A stretch of DNA of 64,000 bases from NCBI GenBank assembly GCA_023665085.1, contig JAMPEQ010000003.1:62001-126000 (forward strand), written 5' to 3'. The translations under genes were made by a program, and so were the position numbers. Under the pieces are notes generated by a model, which saw only the letters and a list, made by a program, of their open reading frames with translations, did not search any database and had not been told where the DNA came from. Positions 1 to 9,463 of this stretch are shown here, piece by piece; within the stretch, counting starts at the first letter, position 1; every line of letters starts with the position of its first letter. Source of the DNA: Bacteroides sp. (GTDB lineage: Bacteria; Bacillota; Clostridia; Oscillospirales; Acutalibacteraceae).

Positions 1-547
1 TATATCCCATTTCCTTAACATAAGGAACAAGCTCTTCAGCCATTTGTCTGTAAGAAAGAAAATCACCGTTTTCATGCTGTTTCCATGATCCGAAATGAAC
101 TTCATAAATATTAACGGGTTTTTCAAGAATATTTCCTTGTTTGTTTTTATCCACCCATTTTTTATCGTTCCATTTATATGACGGATTTACATAAATTTTT
201 GATGCAGTACCTGGTCTTGTTTCTGCATGAAAGGCATATGGATCAGCCTTTACAATTGTTTTTCCGGTTCTTCCTGTAATTGAATATTTGTAGCAGTTGT
301 ATATATTTATGTTATCAATCTCTGCTTCCCAGATTCCAGGTGAAATAACATTCATTTTATTTTCTTCGGCATTCCAGTTGTTAAAGTCGCCTATAACTGA
401 AACAGCCTGTGCATGAGGTGCCCAGACTCTGAATACAAATCTGTTACCATCTATTCTATGACAACCGAAGAATTCATATGCTTTATAATTCTTGCCGCTG
501 TGAAAAAGATAAAGCGGAAATTTATATTCCTCTTTTATTTTTGGCAT
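1..547 (-). CDS. glgB: 1,4-alpha-glucan branching enzyme, N-terminal part (runs off the window)
   Basis: The first 182 codons of a minus-strand gene whose 3' end lies left of position 1. The translation begins MPKIKEEYKFPLYLF and contains the CBM48 module typical of branching enzymes: CHRIDGNRFVFRVWAPHAQ at about residues 29-47, then GDFNNWN at about 54-60. The start of the catalytic domain, NIYEVHFGSWK, lies near residues 149-159. GlgB makes alpha-1,6 branches in glycogen in the cytoplasm. The start codon at 547 follows a GAGGAG ribosome binding site. This order of motifs is specific for GlgB rather than debranching enzymes. The neighbouring glg genes, if any, lie outside the window. Confidence 0.9.
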   Translation of the reverse strand, partial: MPKIKEEYKFPLYLFHSGKNYKAYEFFGCHRIDGNRFVFRVWAPHAQAVSVIGDFNNWNAEENKMNVISPGIWEAEIDNINIYNCYKYSITGRTGKTIVKADPYAFHAETRPGTASKIYVNPSYKWNDKKWVDKNKQGNILEKPVNIYEVHFGSWKQHENGDFLSYRQMAEELVPYVKEMGY

Positions 548-847
548 TATATCATCTCCTCGTGTGAGTATAAAAATACTCTTTTTAATCATTTGAAGTC
601 TGATTTTTACGGAATATTTTTCTATACAACAACATAATAACATTATTAGAGATAATAATCAAGGCATTTTTGTTTAGTTTGTTACAAAATATAGATAAAA
701 ATTCTTAAATTATGTGTATTTTGCCGCAATTGTGCAATATAAAAATATCATATATTTAGTATTGAACATTTTGCATGTCTTATGATATAATAGGTATAAC
801 CTGAGAGAGCGGAAAATAGTATGGAATAGCAGAAAGATAGCAAAAAT
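548..847. other. AT-rich divergent intergenic region
   Basis: Three hundred bases between the glgB start (minus) and the ANTAR regulator (plus). I see the promoter described separately at 762-791 and no convincing gene, riboswitch or terminator. The sequence is very AT-rich, and the glgB promoter presumably lies near 560-640, but no -35/-10 pair there is strong enough to call. Confidence 0.5.
762..791 (+). promoter_or_regulatory. Sigma-A-type promoter for the ANTAR regulator
   Basis: TTGAAC at 762-767 and a consensus TATAAT at 786-791, spaced 18 bp. The start codon follows about 50 bp downstream of the predicted start site. Confidence 0.55.
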
Positions 848-1366
848 ATGAAAGAAATAATTATAGCATACCCTGTAAAAGATGTTGCCTTACAGCTCCG
901 TTCCATGATTGAGAATGAAGGTTATCATGTTTCGTATATATGTGCCTGCGGTGCTACTGTTTTGAATATTGCCCAAAGAATGAATGAAGGTGTTATTGTG
1001 TGTGCCTCTATTCTGAGTGATATGGGTGCAGGCGTTCTGGCTGAAAATTTGCCTGTTGGCTTTGATGTTGTTGCATTGTCAAAAAACGGTGTTGAAAGCT
1101 ATATGGGAAATCTTATCAGTCTTCCTCTTCCTGTAAACAGGTCAGAGTTTCTAAACACAATTGCAATCCTTGTTAGCTCACGCTCAGGCTTTACAAGGCG
1201 AAAAGATAACGAAAATGAAATTATCTCAGATGCAAAGACAATTTTGATGAATAATAATGATATAACAGAAATGCAGGCACACAAGTATCTGCAAAAGGAA
1301 AGTATGAAAAGCGGTAAAAAAATGGTTGAGCTTGCAAAAGAAATTATAAATGACTTTAGGCAATAA
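848..1366 (+). CDS. ANTAR-domain regulator with degenerate receiver domain
   Basis: A 172-residue protein. Residues 1-115 have the fold pattern of a response-regulator receiver (EIIIAYPVKDVALQLRSMIE, then alternating hydrophobic strands), but the acidic pocket and phospho-acceptor Asp are not apparent. Residues 120-172 match an ANTAR helix bundle: ISDAKTILMNNNDITEMQAH followed by YLQKESMKSGKKMVELAKEI. ANTAR proteins bind paired RNA hairpins and prevent transcription termination, often in nitrogen metabolism genes of Clostridia. Here the gene stands alone between glgB and dapF, so its RNA target is not given by context. The family call is firm; the loss of phosphorylation is my inference from the missing residues. 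Confidence 0.8.
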   Translation: MKEIIIAYPVKDVALQLRSMIENEGYHVSYICACGATVLNIAQRMNEGVIVCASILSDMGAGVLAENLPVGFDVVALSKNGVESYMGNLISLPLPVNRSEFLNTIAILVSSRSGFTRRKDNENEIISDAKTILMNNNDITEMQAHKYLQKESMKSGKKMVELAKEIINDFRQ

Positions 1367-1513
1367 ATTGTAATCCAAACGTGTCTAAACGGTAATTAAA
1401 AACGAACAGAACACCATTTGCATACTTCACAGCATTATTAAATATTTTGTCTGCGGATATTTCAGGTATAATGTTGAAAAAGAAGACTTAATTTATTACG
1501 AGGGTGAAACGAT

Positions 1514-2356
1514 ATGAAATTTACCAAAATGCACGGCTGCGGTAATGATTATATTTATATTGACGGTTTCAAAGAAACAGTTGCTGATGAAAGTGCTGCA
1601 GCAATAAAGCTTTCAGACAGGCATTTCAGCATAGGCGGTGACGGTCTAATTATCATAAAAAAAGGTACAAAAGCCGATTTTGAAATGGTTATGTATAATG
1701 CTGACGGCTCGCGTGGTGCAATGTGCGGCAATGGTATTCGATGTGTTGCAAAATATGTATATGATCATGGTCATACAGATAAATCCTGCTTTTCCATTGA
1801 GTCAATGGGTGCAGTAAAATATATTGATGTTTCAGTTGAAAACGGCAAGGCAGTATCAGCAAAGGTTGATATGGGAAAACCTGCTTTAAAAGCAGCTGAT
1901 ATTCCTGTTGTCAGTAAAGATGACAAGGCTATTATGCAAAATGTAAATATAGACGGCAGAGAATTTAAAATGACATGTGTGTCAATGGGCAATCCTCATG
2001 CAGTTATGTTTATTGATGAGCATCCGAAAGATTTTGATTTGAACAGATATGGTGCTTTTATGGAAAGCAATACAGATTTGTTTCCTGACAGAGTTAATGC
2101 AGAATTTGCCAAAATAATTGACAGAAACAATATTGAAATGCGTGTCTATGAGAGGGGCTCAGGCGAAACACTGGCGTGCGGTACAGGTGCATGTGCAACA
2201 GCAGTTGCGGCAATTCTCAGCGGACTTGCAGATAATGATGTGACAATTCACCTAATTGGCGGTGATTTGAATATTCACTGGGATGGCAGTGAAAACAGCA
2301 GTGTCTTTATGACGGGACCTGCCGAATATGCCTTCAGCGGTGAAGTTGAATTATAA
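1514..2356 (+). CDS. dapF: Diaminopimelate epimerase
   Basis: Interconverts LL- and meso-diaminopimelate, the last step before lysine and the source of meso-DAP for peptidoglycan; cytoplasmic. The 280-residue length is normal. The two catalytic cysteines sit in the expected motifs, NADGSRGAMCGNGIRC (Cys about 71) and ERGSGETLACGTGAC (Cys about 222). The N-terminal MHGCGNDYIYIDG and GGDGLI signatures are also present. A GAGGGTGA ribosome binding site precedes the ATG, and a TATAAT at 1467-1472 may be its -10 element. dapL follows after 20 bp, so the two genes form a DAP-synthesis pair. Confidence 0.96.
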   Translation: MKFTKMHGCGNDYIYIDGFKETVADESAAAIKLSDRHFSIGGDGLIIIKKGTKADFEMVMYNADGSRGAMCGNGIRCVAKYVYDHGHTDKSCFSIESMGAVKYIDVSVENGKAVSAKVDMGKPALKAADIPVVSKDDKAIMQNVNIDGREFKMTCVSMGNPHAVMFIDEHPKDFDLNRYGAFMESNTDLFPDRVNAEFAKIIDRNNIEMRVYERGSGETLACGTGACATAVAAILSGLADNDVTIHLIGGDLNIHWDGSENSSVFMTGPAEYAFSGEVEL

Positions 2357-2376
2357 ATTAATGGAGGTTTGAATGT

Positions 2377-3594
2377 ATGAAGATTAATGAAAACTTTTTG
2401 AAAATTGAATCAAGCTATCTGTTCTCAACTGTTGCAAAAAAGCAGAGAGAATATCAGGCTGCTCATCCCGATGCTGATGTTATCCGTCTTTCAATCGGTG
2501 ATGTAACAAAGCCTCTTGCACCTGTTGTTATTGAGGCAATGCATAAGGCTGTTGACGAAATGGCAAGCGAGGATACCTTCCGCGGTTATCCGCCTGAGTA
2601 TGGCTATGATTTTATTTTAAATGCCATTCAAAAGCATGATTATGCTGACAGAGGTATTGATATTGGCGTTGATGAAATTTTCCTTTCAGATGGTGCAAAA
2701 TCTGACTGCGGTAATATCGGAGATATTTTCTCTGTAGACAATAAAGTAGCTATTTGTGATCCTGTTTATCCTGTATATGTTGATACAAATGTTATGGCAG
2801 GCAGAAGCGGTGTTAAGAATGAAAACGGACTTTGGTCAAACATCATTTACATGCCTTGTACTGCTGAAAATAATTTCACACCTGATATTCCAAGTGAAAT
2901 TCCTGATGTGATTTATCTTTGCTTCCCTAATAATCCTACAGGTATGGTTGCCACAAGAGATCAGTTAAAGAAGTGGGTTGATTTTGCAAACGAGCATAAT
3001 TCACTGATTCTATTTGATTCAGCATATGAGGCTTTTGTTGTTGATGATGATATTCCAAAATCAATTTATGAAATTGAAGGTGCAAAAACCTGTGCTATTG
3101 AGCTTCGTTCTTTCTCTAAGACAGCAGGCTTTACAGGTATGAGATGCGGATATACAGTTGTTCCGAAGGATTTGGTATTTAATGGTACAAGCCTTAATCC
3201 TATGTGGGCAAGAAGACAGGCAACTAAGTTTAACGGTGTTTCTTATGTTACTCAGAGAGCAGCTGAGGCTATTTATACAGAAGAGGGACAAAAGCAGATT
3301 AAAGAGACTCTTTCATATTATCAGAAAAATGCAAAGATTATTTATGACGGCCTTTGTGATGCTGGCTTTGAGTGCTACGGCGGTGTAAATTCACCTTATG
3401 TATGGCTTCGTGTTCCTGAGGGATATACTTCATGGGAATTTTTCGACGAGCTTTTGGAAAAGTGTCAGGTTGTAGGTACTCCCGGCTCAGGATTTGGTCC
3501 TGCCGGTGAAGGATATTTCCGTTTAACATCTTTCGGTAATGCTGAAAAGACAGTTGAGGCTATTGAAAGAATTAAAAATGCTTATAAAAAGTAA
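2377..3594 (+). CDS. dapL: LL-diaminopimelate aminotransferase
   Basis: PLP-dependent class I/II aminotransferase that converts tetrahydrodipicolinate directly to LL-diaminopimelate using glutamate, bypassing the acylated DapD/DapC/DapE route. The 405 residues match the family length. The PLP lysine is in [15 protein letters not shown] (Lys about 248). FPNNPTGMV and the C-terminal [16 protein letters not shown] are family hallmarks, as is [15 protein letters not shown]. It lies 20 bp after dapF, whose substrate is its product, and has a GGAGG ribosome binding site. purC starts 35 bp downstream on the same strand. Confidence 0.96.
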   Translation: MKINENFLKIESSYLFSTVAKKQREYQAAHPDADVIRLSIGDVTKPLAPVVIEAMHKAVDEMASEDTFRGYPPEYGYDFILNAIQKHDYADRGIDIGVDEIFLSDGAKSDCGNIGDIFSVDNKVAICDPVYPVYVDTNVMAGRSGVKNENGLWSNIIYMPCTAENNFTPDIPSEIPDVIYLCFPNNPTGMVATRDQLKKWVDFANEHNSLILFDSAYEAFVVDDDIPKSIYEIEGAKTCAIELRSFSKTAGFTGMRCGYTVVPKDLVFNGTSLNPMWARRQATKFNGVSYVTQRAAEAIYTEEGQKQIKETLSYYQKNAKIIYDGLCDAGFECYGGVNSPYVWLRVPEGYTSWEFFDELLEKCQVVGTPGSGFGPAGEGYFRLTSFGNAEKTVEAIERIKNAYKK

Positions 3595-3629
3595 TTAAAT
3601 TTTGTTATTATAAAGGAGATGTAAAAATT

Positions 3630-4340
3630 ATGACTAAAACAGAACAGCTTTATGAAGGTAAGGCAAAGAAAGTTTGGGCAACAGAAGATCCTGATGTTGT
3701 TATCGTTGACTACAAGGATGATGCAACCGCCTTTAACGGACTTAAAAAGGGTACTATCGTAGGCAAGGGTGTTGTTAATAATAAAATGTCAAACTTCCTT
3801 ATGCAGATTTTGGAAAAGAAGGGTGTTCCTACTCATTTTGTAGAGGAGCTTTCAGACAGAGAAACTGCTGTTAAGAAAGTTACTATTGTTCCTCTCGAGG
3901 TTATTATCCGTAACCGTGCAGCAGGCTCAATCTGTAAGAGATTAGGTCTTGAGGAGGGTATGGATTTTGTATGCCCGTCAATCGAATTTTCTTACAAGGA
4001 TGATGATCTCGGTGATCCGCTCATCAATGGCTATCATGCTGTTTCATGCGGATTTGCTACACAGAATGAGATTGATACAATCAAGAAGATGGCATTTACG
4101 GTAAACGATGTGCTTAAAGAGTATTTTGCATCAATCGGTGTTGAGCTTATCGACTTTAAGCTTGAATTTGGTAAGACATCAGACGGTACTATTGTTCTTG
4201 CTGATGAAATCAGCCCTGATACATGTCGTTTCTGGGATATTGAAACTCATGAGAAGCTTGATAAGGACCGCTTCCGCAGAGATATGGGCGGTGTAGAAGA
4301 TGCATATGCAGAAATGATGAAGAGAGTAGGTCTTGACTAA
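3630..4340 (+). CDS. purC: Phosphoribosylaminoimidazole-succinocarboxamide (SAICAR) synthase
   Basis: ATP-dependent ligation of aspartate to CAIR in de novo purine synthesis; cytoplasmic. The 236-residue length is typical of the bacterial single-domain enzyme. Motifs: YEGKAKKVW near the N terminus (nucleotide binding), [15 protein letters not shown] near the middle, and [19 protein letters not shown] plus SPDTCRFWD near the C terminus. A strong AAAGGAG site precedes the ATG. Its TAA stop overlaps the purB ATG by one base (TAATG at 4338-4342), which implies translational coupling. Confidence 0.97.
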   Translation: MTKTEQLYEGKAKKVWATEDPDVVIVDYKDDATAFNGLKKGTIVGKGVVNNKMSNFLMQILEKKGVPTHFVEELSDRETAVKKVTIVPLEVIIRNRAAGSICKRLGLEEGMDFVCPSIEFSYKDDDLGDPLINGYHAVSCGFATQNEIDTIKKMAFTVNDVLKEYFASIGVELIDFKLEFGKTSDGTIVLADEISPDTCRFWDIETHEKLDKDRFRRDMGGVEDAYAEMMKRVGLD

Positions 4341-5773
4341 TGCCAAACAATACATATAATTCACCTTTTAATGCACGCTATGCTTCAAAAGAGATGCAGT
4401 ATATCTATTCTCCTGATTTTAAATTTAAAACATGGAGAAAGCTCTGGATTGCACTTGCAGAGGCAGAGAATGAGCTTGGTCTCAATGTTACACAGGAGCA
4501 GATCGATGAGCTTAAAGCTCATGCAGATGATATCAACTATGAAGTTGCACAGAATTATGAACGCAAGTTCCGCCATGATGTAATGAGCCATGTTCATGCG
4601 TACGGCGAGCAGTGTCCTAATGCTAAGGCTATTATTCACCTTGGTGCAACAAGCTGTTATGTTGGTGATAATACAGATGTTATCACTATGAGAGAGGCTT
4701 TGCTTCTTATTAAGAAAAAGCTTGTTAATGCAATTTCCTCTGTTTCTAAATTTGCGGATGAATATAAGGATATGCCATGTCTTGGCTTTACTCATTTTCA
4801 GCCGGCTCAGCCAACAACTGTAGGTAAGAGAGCTACTCTCTGGCTTATGGATTTGGTAATGGACTATGAAGAAATCTGCCATGTAATTGATACCCTTATG
4901 CTTTTAGGATCAAAAGGTACAACAGGCACACAGGCATCTTTCCTTGAGCTTTTTGACGGTGATCATGAAAAGTGCAAAGAGCTTGATAAGAAAATAGCAG
5001 AGAAGATGGGCTTTAAGGCATGCTTCCCTGTAAGCGGACAGACTTATGCAAGAAAGCTTGACACAATTGTTTGTAACTGCCTTGGTCTGATTGCACAGTC
5101 ATGCTGCAAGTTTTCAAACGATTTGAGACTTCTTCAGAATCTTAAAGAAATTGAAGAGCCATTTGAAAAGAATCAAATCGGTTCATCTGCTATGGCTTAT
5201 AAGCGTAACCCGATGAGAAGCGAGCGTATTGCATCCCTCGCAAGATATGTTATGATTGATGCACTTAATCCTGCATGGACTGCATCTGCCCAGTGGTTTG
5301 AAAGAACTCTTGATGATTCAGCTAATAAACGTGTTTCAGTTGCAGAGGCATTTCTTGCTACAGATGGTATTCTTGATTTGTATATCAATATAACATCGGG
5401 ATTGGTTGTTTATCCTAAAGTTATTGAAGCAAGACTTATGAGCGAGCTTCCGTTTATGGCTACAGAAAATATTATGATGGATGCCGTTAAAAAAGGTGGA
5501 GACAGACAGGAGCTTCATGAAAAAATTCGTCAGCATTCTATGGCTGCAGGGGCAGTTGTAAAGGTTGAGGGCGGTAAGAATGACCTTGTTGACAGAATTG
5601 CTGCCGATCCTGCATTCATGACTACAAAGGAAGAAATTATGTCAATACTTGAGCCGCAGAATTTTGTTGGCAGAGCACCAAAACAAACTGCTGATTTTCT
5701 TGCAGAGGTTGTTGCTCCTATTCTTGAAAAAGAAAAGGATTTACTTGGTGTGGATGTTGAAATTAATGTTTAA
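4340..5773 (+). CDS. purB: Adenylosuccinate lyase
   Basis: Cleaves SAICAR and adenylosuccinate, releasing fumarate, at two steps of purine synthesis. The 477 residues belong to the fumarase/aspartase superfamily. The signature loop GSSAMAYKRNPMRSER lies near residues 282-297, and GATSCYVGDNTDVI and THFQPAQPTTVGKR mark the other conserved regions. It starts in the purC stop codon, so the product of PurC is handed to the enzyme encoded next. The transcription unit ends in the strong hairpin at 5793-5832. Confidence 0.97.
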   Translation: MPNNTYNSPFNARYASKEMQYIYSPDFKFKTWRKLWIALAEAENELGLNVTQEQIDELKAHADDINYEVAQNYERKFRHDVMSHVHAYGEQCPNAKAIIHLGATSCYVGDNTDVITMREALLLIKKKLVNAISSVSKFADEYKDMPCLGFTHFQPAQPTTVGKRATLWLMDLVMDYEEICHVIDTLMLLGSKGTTGTQASFLELFDGDHEKCKELDKKIAEKMGFKACFPVSGQTYARKLDTIVCNCLGLIAQSCCKFSNDLRLLQNLKEIEEPFEKNQIGSSAMAYKRNPMRSERIASLARYVMIDALNPAWTASAQWFERTLDDSANKRVSVAEAFLATDGILDLYINITSGLVVYPKVIEARLMSELPFMATENIMMDAVKKGGDRQELHEKIRQHSMAAGAVVKVEGGKNDLVDRIAADPAFMTTKEEIMSILEPQNFVGRAPKQTADFLAEVVAPILEKEKDLLGVDVEINV

Positions 5774-5792
5774 TTATTTATATATGTATATT

Positions 5793-5832
5793 AAAATAAC
5801 CCCTCTCGGCTTAGACCGAGAGGGGTTATTTT
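5793..5832. terminator. Bidirectional Rho-independent terminator (purB / 5849 gene)
   Basis: A perfect 17-bp stem (AAAATAACCCCTCTCGG, 5793-5809, with its complement at 5816-5832) around a 6-base loop. A/T runs on both flanks let it act for the converging purB and minus-strand membrane-protein units. Confidence 0.92.
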
Positions 5833-5848
5833 ATGCTCATATCAAGTT

Positions 5849-6340
5849 TTAATCTTGATTTTCTTCTTCGCTTTGGCCGGTTGTGTTAATACCTGCTCTT
5901 GCAGATATTTCATCGGCAATGGTATTTACACAGTTTTTTGTGGTTAGTCCTATGTCAATAGTAACTACTCTTTCATCTTTTAATGTAATGATTATCTGTG
6001 AACTTCTGTCAATGAAATTTTTTACAAGGCTTGCCTTAGTGTCTTTCTTTGCTTCAACTGAAACAATATCTTCATATGCAAATACGTTGTCATTATCTAT
6101 TGCATTGAATTCAAATTCGTCATCATAAAATTTTACGCCGTTGGTAAGCTCCTGCTTTGTTACAAGCACGGCTATTACAAGTGCAGCTAAATCAGCTACA
6201 GCAAAGAATATTGCATTTGCATTTGCAGCATCGATAAGTTTTTTTATTGCAAAAATTCCATATCCTATAACTGCAATATCAAGAACGGCTATAATAGCAA
6301 GAGTGATAGGTGATAATACTCTTATAAATTTTTCTTTCAT
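5849..6340 (-). CDS. Small two-helix membrane protein of unknown function
   Basis: A 163-residue protein with two hydrophobic segments at about residues 10-32 and 42-60, followed by a cytoplasmic-looking domain of about 95 residues with alternating beta strands (FYDDEFEFNA, VFAYEDIVSVEAKKD, SSQIIITLKDERVVTIDI). The pattern of two helices then a beta-rich domain resembles bacterial PH-like membrane proteins, but I cannot assign it to a named family. Its start overlaps the end of the pseudouridine synthase gene by 4 bp (ATGA), so the two are co-translated. Confidence 0.7.
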   Translation of the reverse strand: MKEKFIRVLSPITLAIIAVLDIAVIGYGIFAIKKLIDAANANAIFFAVADLAALVIAVLVTKQELTNGVKFYDDEFEFNAIDNDNVFAYEDIVSVEAKKDTKASLVKNFIDRSSQIIITLKDERVVTIDIGLTTKNCVNTIADEISARAGINTTGQSEEENQD

Positions 6341-7281
6341 ATGAATTTCCTTTCTTTATAATCGTCAAGAAGTTTTATGTTGTCAGCTTTAAATACTTTT
6401 TTGTTTAAATATGATAAATCATTTTCATCGGTAAAATTAAATTCAAGCTTATAGCTGTAAAGTGCTTGTCGGTATCTGCCCTGCTCAATGCCGTATTTTC
6501 CGTCACCATAGAGAGCATGACCAATATGAGCCAGATGTGCTCTTATCTGGTGAGTTCTGCCTGTAAGAAGGTGTATCTCGAGAAGAGAAGCATTATCATA
6601 ATAATCCAGCACTTTATACTGAGTTATGATTTTTTTTGATCCGTCTGTTTGATTGTCGGTAACGGTTACTTTGTTCTTCTTTTCGTCTTTTTTCAGGTAT
6701 GCAGTCAGAGTTTCACTCTTTCTCGGCATTTTACCATGAACAACTGTGAGATAATATTTTTCTATCTCTCTGCTCTTTATTCTCTCGTTAATAATTTTGA
6801 GAGCATTGGAATTCTTTGCACCGATTACAATACCGCCGGTGTTTCTGTCAATTCTGTTAGCGAGAGAAGGTGTGAAGGATGATTTTTCAGGTGACCATTC
6901 ACCTTTTTCATATAAATAACGCTTTAATCTGGCGACGAGATTGTCGATATAATCTTTTCCGTCGGGATGACAAAGTATACCGACTTTTTTGTTAATCAAA
7001 ATTATATTTTCATCTTCATATATAATGTCAATATCTGTTGAGGCTTTTAAAAAGTCATAGTGCTTTTCTTTTATATGGAGTACATCATCCTTTAAATAAA
7101 GCTCAAGCAGATCACCTGAATTCAATATCTGCTCAGCAGTGCAGCGCTTTTTGTTGACTTTAATATTTTTTTTTCTGATTTCTTTAAACATAAGGGATTT
7201 TGGAAGCATATCAAAGGTTTTCATAATAAACCTGTCAACACGCTGTCCTGCATCCGTATCACCAATTACAAAGCTTTTCAT
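6337..7281 (-). CDS. RluA-family 23S rRNA/tRNA pseudouridine synthase
   Basis: Isomerises uridine to pseudouridine in structured RNA. The 314 residues show an N-terminal S4-like RNA-binding segment (about 15-75), the catalytic motif NRIDRNTGGIVIGAKN (Asp about 145) and the RluA C-terminal signature LLTGRTHQIRAHLAHIGHAL with YGDGKYG. These are diagnostic of the RluA/RluD family. The exact modified position cannot be read from sequence. It is the middle gene of a three-gene minus-strand operon, sharing one base with the gene upstream and 4 bp with the gene downstream. Confidence 0.92.
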   Translation of the reverse strand: MKSFVIGDTDAGQRVDRFIMKTFDMLPKSLMFKEIRKKNIKVNKKRCTAEQILNSGDLLELYLKDDVLHIKEKHYDFLKASTDIDIIYEDENIILINKKVGILCHPDGKDYIDNLVARLKRYLYEKGEWSPEKSSFTPSLANRIDRNTGGIVIGAKNSNALKIINERIKSREIEKYYLTVVHGKMPRKSETLTAYLKKDEKKNKVTVTDNQTDGSKKIITQYKVLDYYDNASLLEIHLLTGRTHQIRAHLAHIGHALYGDGKYGIEQGRYRQALYSYKLEFNFTDENDLSYLNKKVFKADNIKLLDDYKERKFI

Positions 7282-7790
7282 TAGTTGTTTTCGCTTTTCT
7301 GTTTCTTTTCTTCTTCAAGCTCCTGTATTTCCTTGTAGAACATATTTGCTCTTACATAAACTTGAATAAAATCTCTCATTATCTCTGCAAGCTCACCTTT
7401 TTTATAAGGATTAAGAAGCAGTCTTTCGTCATCATCAATAACCAGCGGACCTTTTTCATAATCATTAAAGGTTGGCATAAGAGAATAATTCTGAGCAGTT
7501 TTAACGATTGAAATAAGCGTAAGGTCAGCAGTAGCGTTTACAAAGCCTTTCTTTTTTGTGTATTTTTCAATTGTTGAAAGAGGTGAGTCATCATTATGCT
7601 TTTTTGTGTAGCAATAAGAAATAACCTCTTCGACAAAGCTTTCAATCTGATGGTCTGAATAAGGTGCTTTAAGTAAAACCACTTTATCAATGTCTGCAAT
7701 TTGATATTTGTCACTTTCACCGCAGGGAATACCAATCATATTTTCATTTTCGTCAATATAAACGGATATAGTATAAAATTCTTTTTCCAT
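7281..7790 (-). CDS. Conserved acidic protein of unknown function
   Basis: A 169-residue soluble, acidic protein with no signal peptide or membrane segment. The C-terminal 40 residues (EIMRDFIQVYVRANMFYKEI followed by a Glu/Lys-rich tail) look helical and perhaps coiled coil. I do not recognise a family. It heads the operon with the pseudouridine synthase (1-bp overlap at 7281), preceded by a GAGGTATAATT stretch that can serve as a ribosome binding site. The tight coupling suggests a role around RNA or translation, but nothing in the sequence proves this. Confidence 0.65.
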   Translation of the reverse strand: MEKEFYTISVYIDENENMIGIPCGESDKYQIADIDKVVLLKAPYSDHQIESFVEEVISYCYTKKHNDDSPLSTIEKYTKKKGFVNATADLTLISIVKTAQNYSLMPTFNDYEKGPLVIDDDERLLLNPYKKGELAEIMRDFIQVYVRANMFYKEIQELEEEKKQKSENN

Positions 7791-7926
7791 AATTATACCT
7801 CACTTGAATATTGTATTAATTATAACCTATTTGATTGAAAAATACAATATCAGATGATATAATCTATTTTACGATAGTGTTAATTATTTGTTAAGCATTC
7901 ATAATGCTGAAAGGTTATGATGATTT

Positions 7927-8595
7927 ATGAAAAAGGTTTTGATTACGGGCGGTGCAACGGGAATAGGAAAGGCCGCTGCTGTTCTTTTTAACGAAAAAGG
8001 CTATGATGTTTTTATTACATATAATAATACGATACCTGATTTTAATGGTGCTACAGCAATAAAATGCGATTTGACTAATCTTAAAGATATAGAAAATCTG
8101 TTTAATGAGATAGGAAATATTGATGTTTTAGTGAACAACGCAGGTGTCAGCCTTGTTAAATTGATAAATGATACAACAGAAAATGAATACGATGATTTAA
8201 GCAATGTCAATGCAAAGTCATATTATTTCTGTGCTAAGTATGCTCTTAAATATATGATAAAAAAACACGAAGGAGCAATTATCAATATTTCTTCAATGTG
8301 GGGGCAGGTTGGTGCTTCCTGCGAGGTAGCATATTCAATGAGCAAAGCAGCAGTTATAGGTTTGACCAAGGCTCTGGCTCAGGAGGTTGCACCAAGCAAT
8401 ATAACAGTAAATTGTGTTTGCCCCGGTATAATAGATACCAGAATGAATAAGCAGTTTGATAAGAACGAGCTGGCAGACGAGGTGCCTCTGGGCAGACTGG
8501 GTACTGCCGAAGAGGTGGCTAAGGCAGTTTTATTTTTTGCTGAGAGTGAATATATAACAGGTCAGATACTCGGCGTTAATGGGGGAATAGTATAA
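7927..8595 (+). CDS. Short-chain dehydrogenase/reductase (FabG-like)
   Basis: NAD(P)-dependent SDR of 222 residues. The Rossmann glycine motif TGGATGIGKA is at residues 7-16 and NNAG near 75. The catalytic Ser is in NISSMWGQVG (about 120-129) and the Tyr/Lys in AYSMSKAAVIGLTKAL (about 137-152). CPGIIDTRM and the C-terminal GQILGVNGG are SDR marks. It is slightly shorter than a typical FabG and monocistronic, with no fatty-acid genes nearby. The YmfI-type EF-P 5-aminopentanone reductase is an alternative member of the same family; substrate is undecided. Confidence 0.85.
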   Translation: MKKVLITGGATGIGKAAAVLFNEKGYDVFITYNNTIPDFNGATAIKCDLTNLKDIENLFNEIGNIDVLVNNAGVSLVKLINDTTENEYDDLSNVNAKSYYFCAKYALKYMIKKHEGAIINISSMWGQVGASCEVAYSMSKAAVIGLTKALAQEVAPSNITVNCVCPGIIDTRMNKQFDKNELADEVPLGRLGTAEEVAKAVLFFAESEYITGQILGVNGGIV

Positions 8596-8634
8596 AAATT
8601 TCATAGGGCATTTTTTGACTGTGATAATTAAGTA

Positions 8635-8667
8635 AACCCACGAACAATTAATATTCGTGGGTTATTT
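8635..8667 (+). terminator. Rho-independent terminator after the SDR gene
   Basis: A 10-bp stem AACCCACGAA (8635-8644) / TTCGTGGGTT (8654-8663) with a 9-base loop and a short T-rich tail. Confidence 0.75.
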
Positions 8668-8710
8668 GTGACTCAAAAGCCAGTATATTTGCAATTAGCT
8701 AAACAGAGTT

Positions 8711-9463
8711 TTAGGGTTGATAATTATTTAAAATATCAAGAATACCTTTTTGATAAATATTATCATCTAAAACATTTCCGTTTGGTGAAAAGCATATAGC
8801 TCTGATATCTTTTGGATTTTCATCATATGGACTTGTATACTCTGCATTTTCGTCAAAATATTCGTTGAGATATTTTAATGCGTTTCCACTTGGAAAAATA
8901 ATATTTCCTGAGCCAACAGGAATATGCAGATAATCAAATTCTTTTATTATTTCTCTCGTTCTTTCATTGTATGGGTTGTTATCAGTCTCACTAACGAGCC
9001 AGGCCGGACTTAGTTTTATATTTATTTTTGATTTTGATACACATTCAGCAAAATGCTTCACCGGTTCAAGAGGGATTGTTTCCTGGTGAAATGCATCAAC
9101 AGATAATAGTATTTGACAAACACCGCTGTCCTCAAGTTTCTTAACAACTTTTTCTATTCTATTTGAATCTTTAGTAAAAAAACCATTTGTAATCAAATCA
9201 CGCTTAGAAATTCCCATTTCCTTTGCAGCATTATGAATAGCACATACCACTTCAGGATAGAGCAGAGGCTCTCCGCCAAATGTCATCAAAGATTCAATTT
9301 TATATTTATTACACACTTCACGAATTGCCGTTTGTGCAGATTCGGCATCAATATGACCTGTACAATTTGTATGCTCTCCTTGAGAACAATGTTTACATCT
9401 GCCTGTACAAGACATAGTTACTGCAAACTCAATTCTATTTAAATTTTTAACATATTCATTCAT
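8711..9463 (-). CDS. Radical SAM protein of unknown substrate
   Basis: A 250-residue radical SAM enzyme. The [4Fe-4S] cluster motif CTGRCKHC (CxxxCxxC) is at about residues 20-27, and the SAM-binding GGEP is in TFGGEPLLYP at about 61-70. Further strand motifs are DLITNGFF and ILLSVDAFHQE. The C-terminal region has only isolated cysteines, so a full SPASM domain is not apparent. It is preceded by a 140-bp leader with two tiny ORFs and competing hairpins, described separately. The second tiny ORF overlaps this start codon. The weak spacing of its own ribosome binding site (AAAGGA, about 12 bases away) suggests dependence on upstream translation. Peptide modification is possible but unproven. 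Confidence 0.85.
   Translation of the reverse strand: MNEYVKNLNRIEFAVTMSCTGRCKHCSQGEHTNCTGHIDAESAQTAIREVCNKYKIESLMTFGGEPLLYPEVVCAIHNAAKEMGISKRDLITNGFFTKDSNRIEKVVKKLEDSGVCQILLSVDAFHQETIPLEPVKHFAECVSKSKINIKLSPAWLVSETDNNPYNERTREIIKEFDYLHIPVGSGNIIFPSGNALKYLNEYFDENAEYTSPYDENPKDIRAICFSPNGNVLDDNIYQKGILDILNNYQP

Noticed and set aside
413-637. Plus-strand 74-residue frame
   Set aside because: It is the complement of the glgB 5' end; the glgB translation is clear and has a ribosome site.
4385-4882. Minus-strand 165-residue frame inside purB
   Set aside because: Fully antisense to a well-conserved part of purB, with no ribosome site or recognisable domain.
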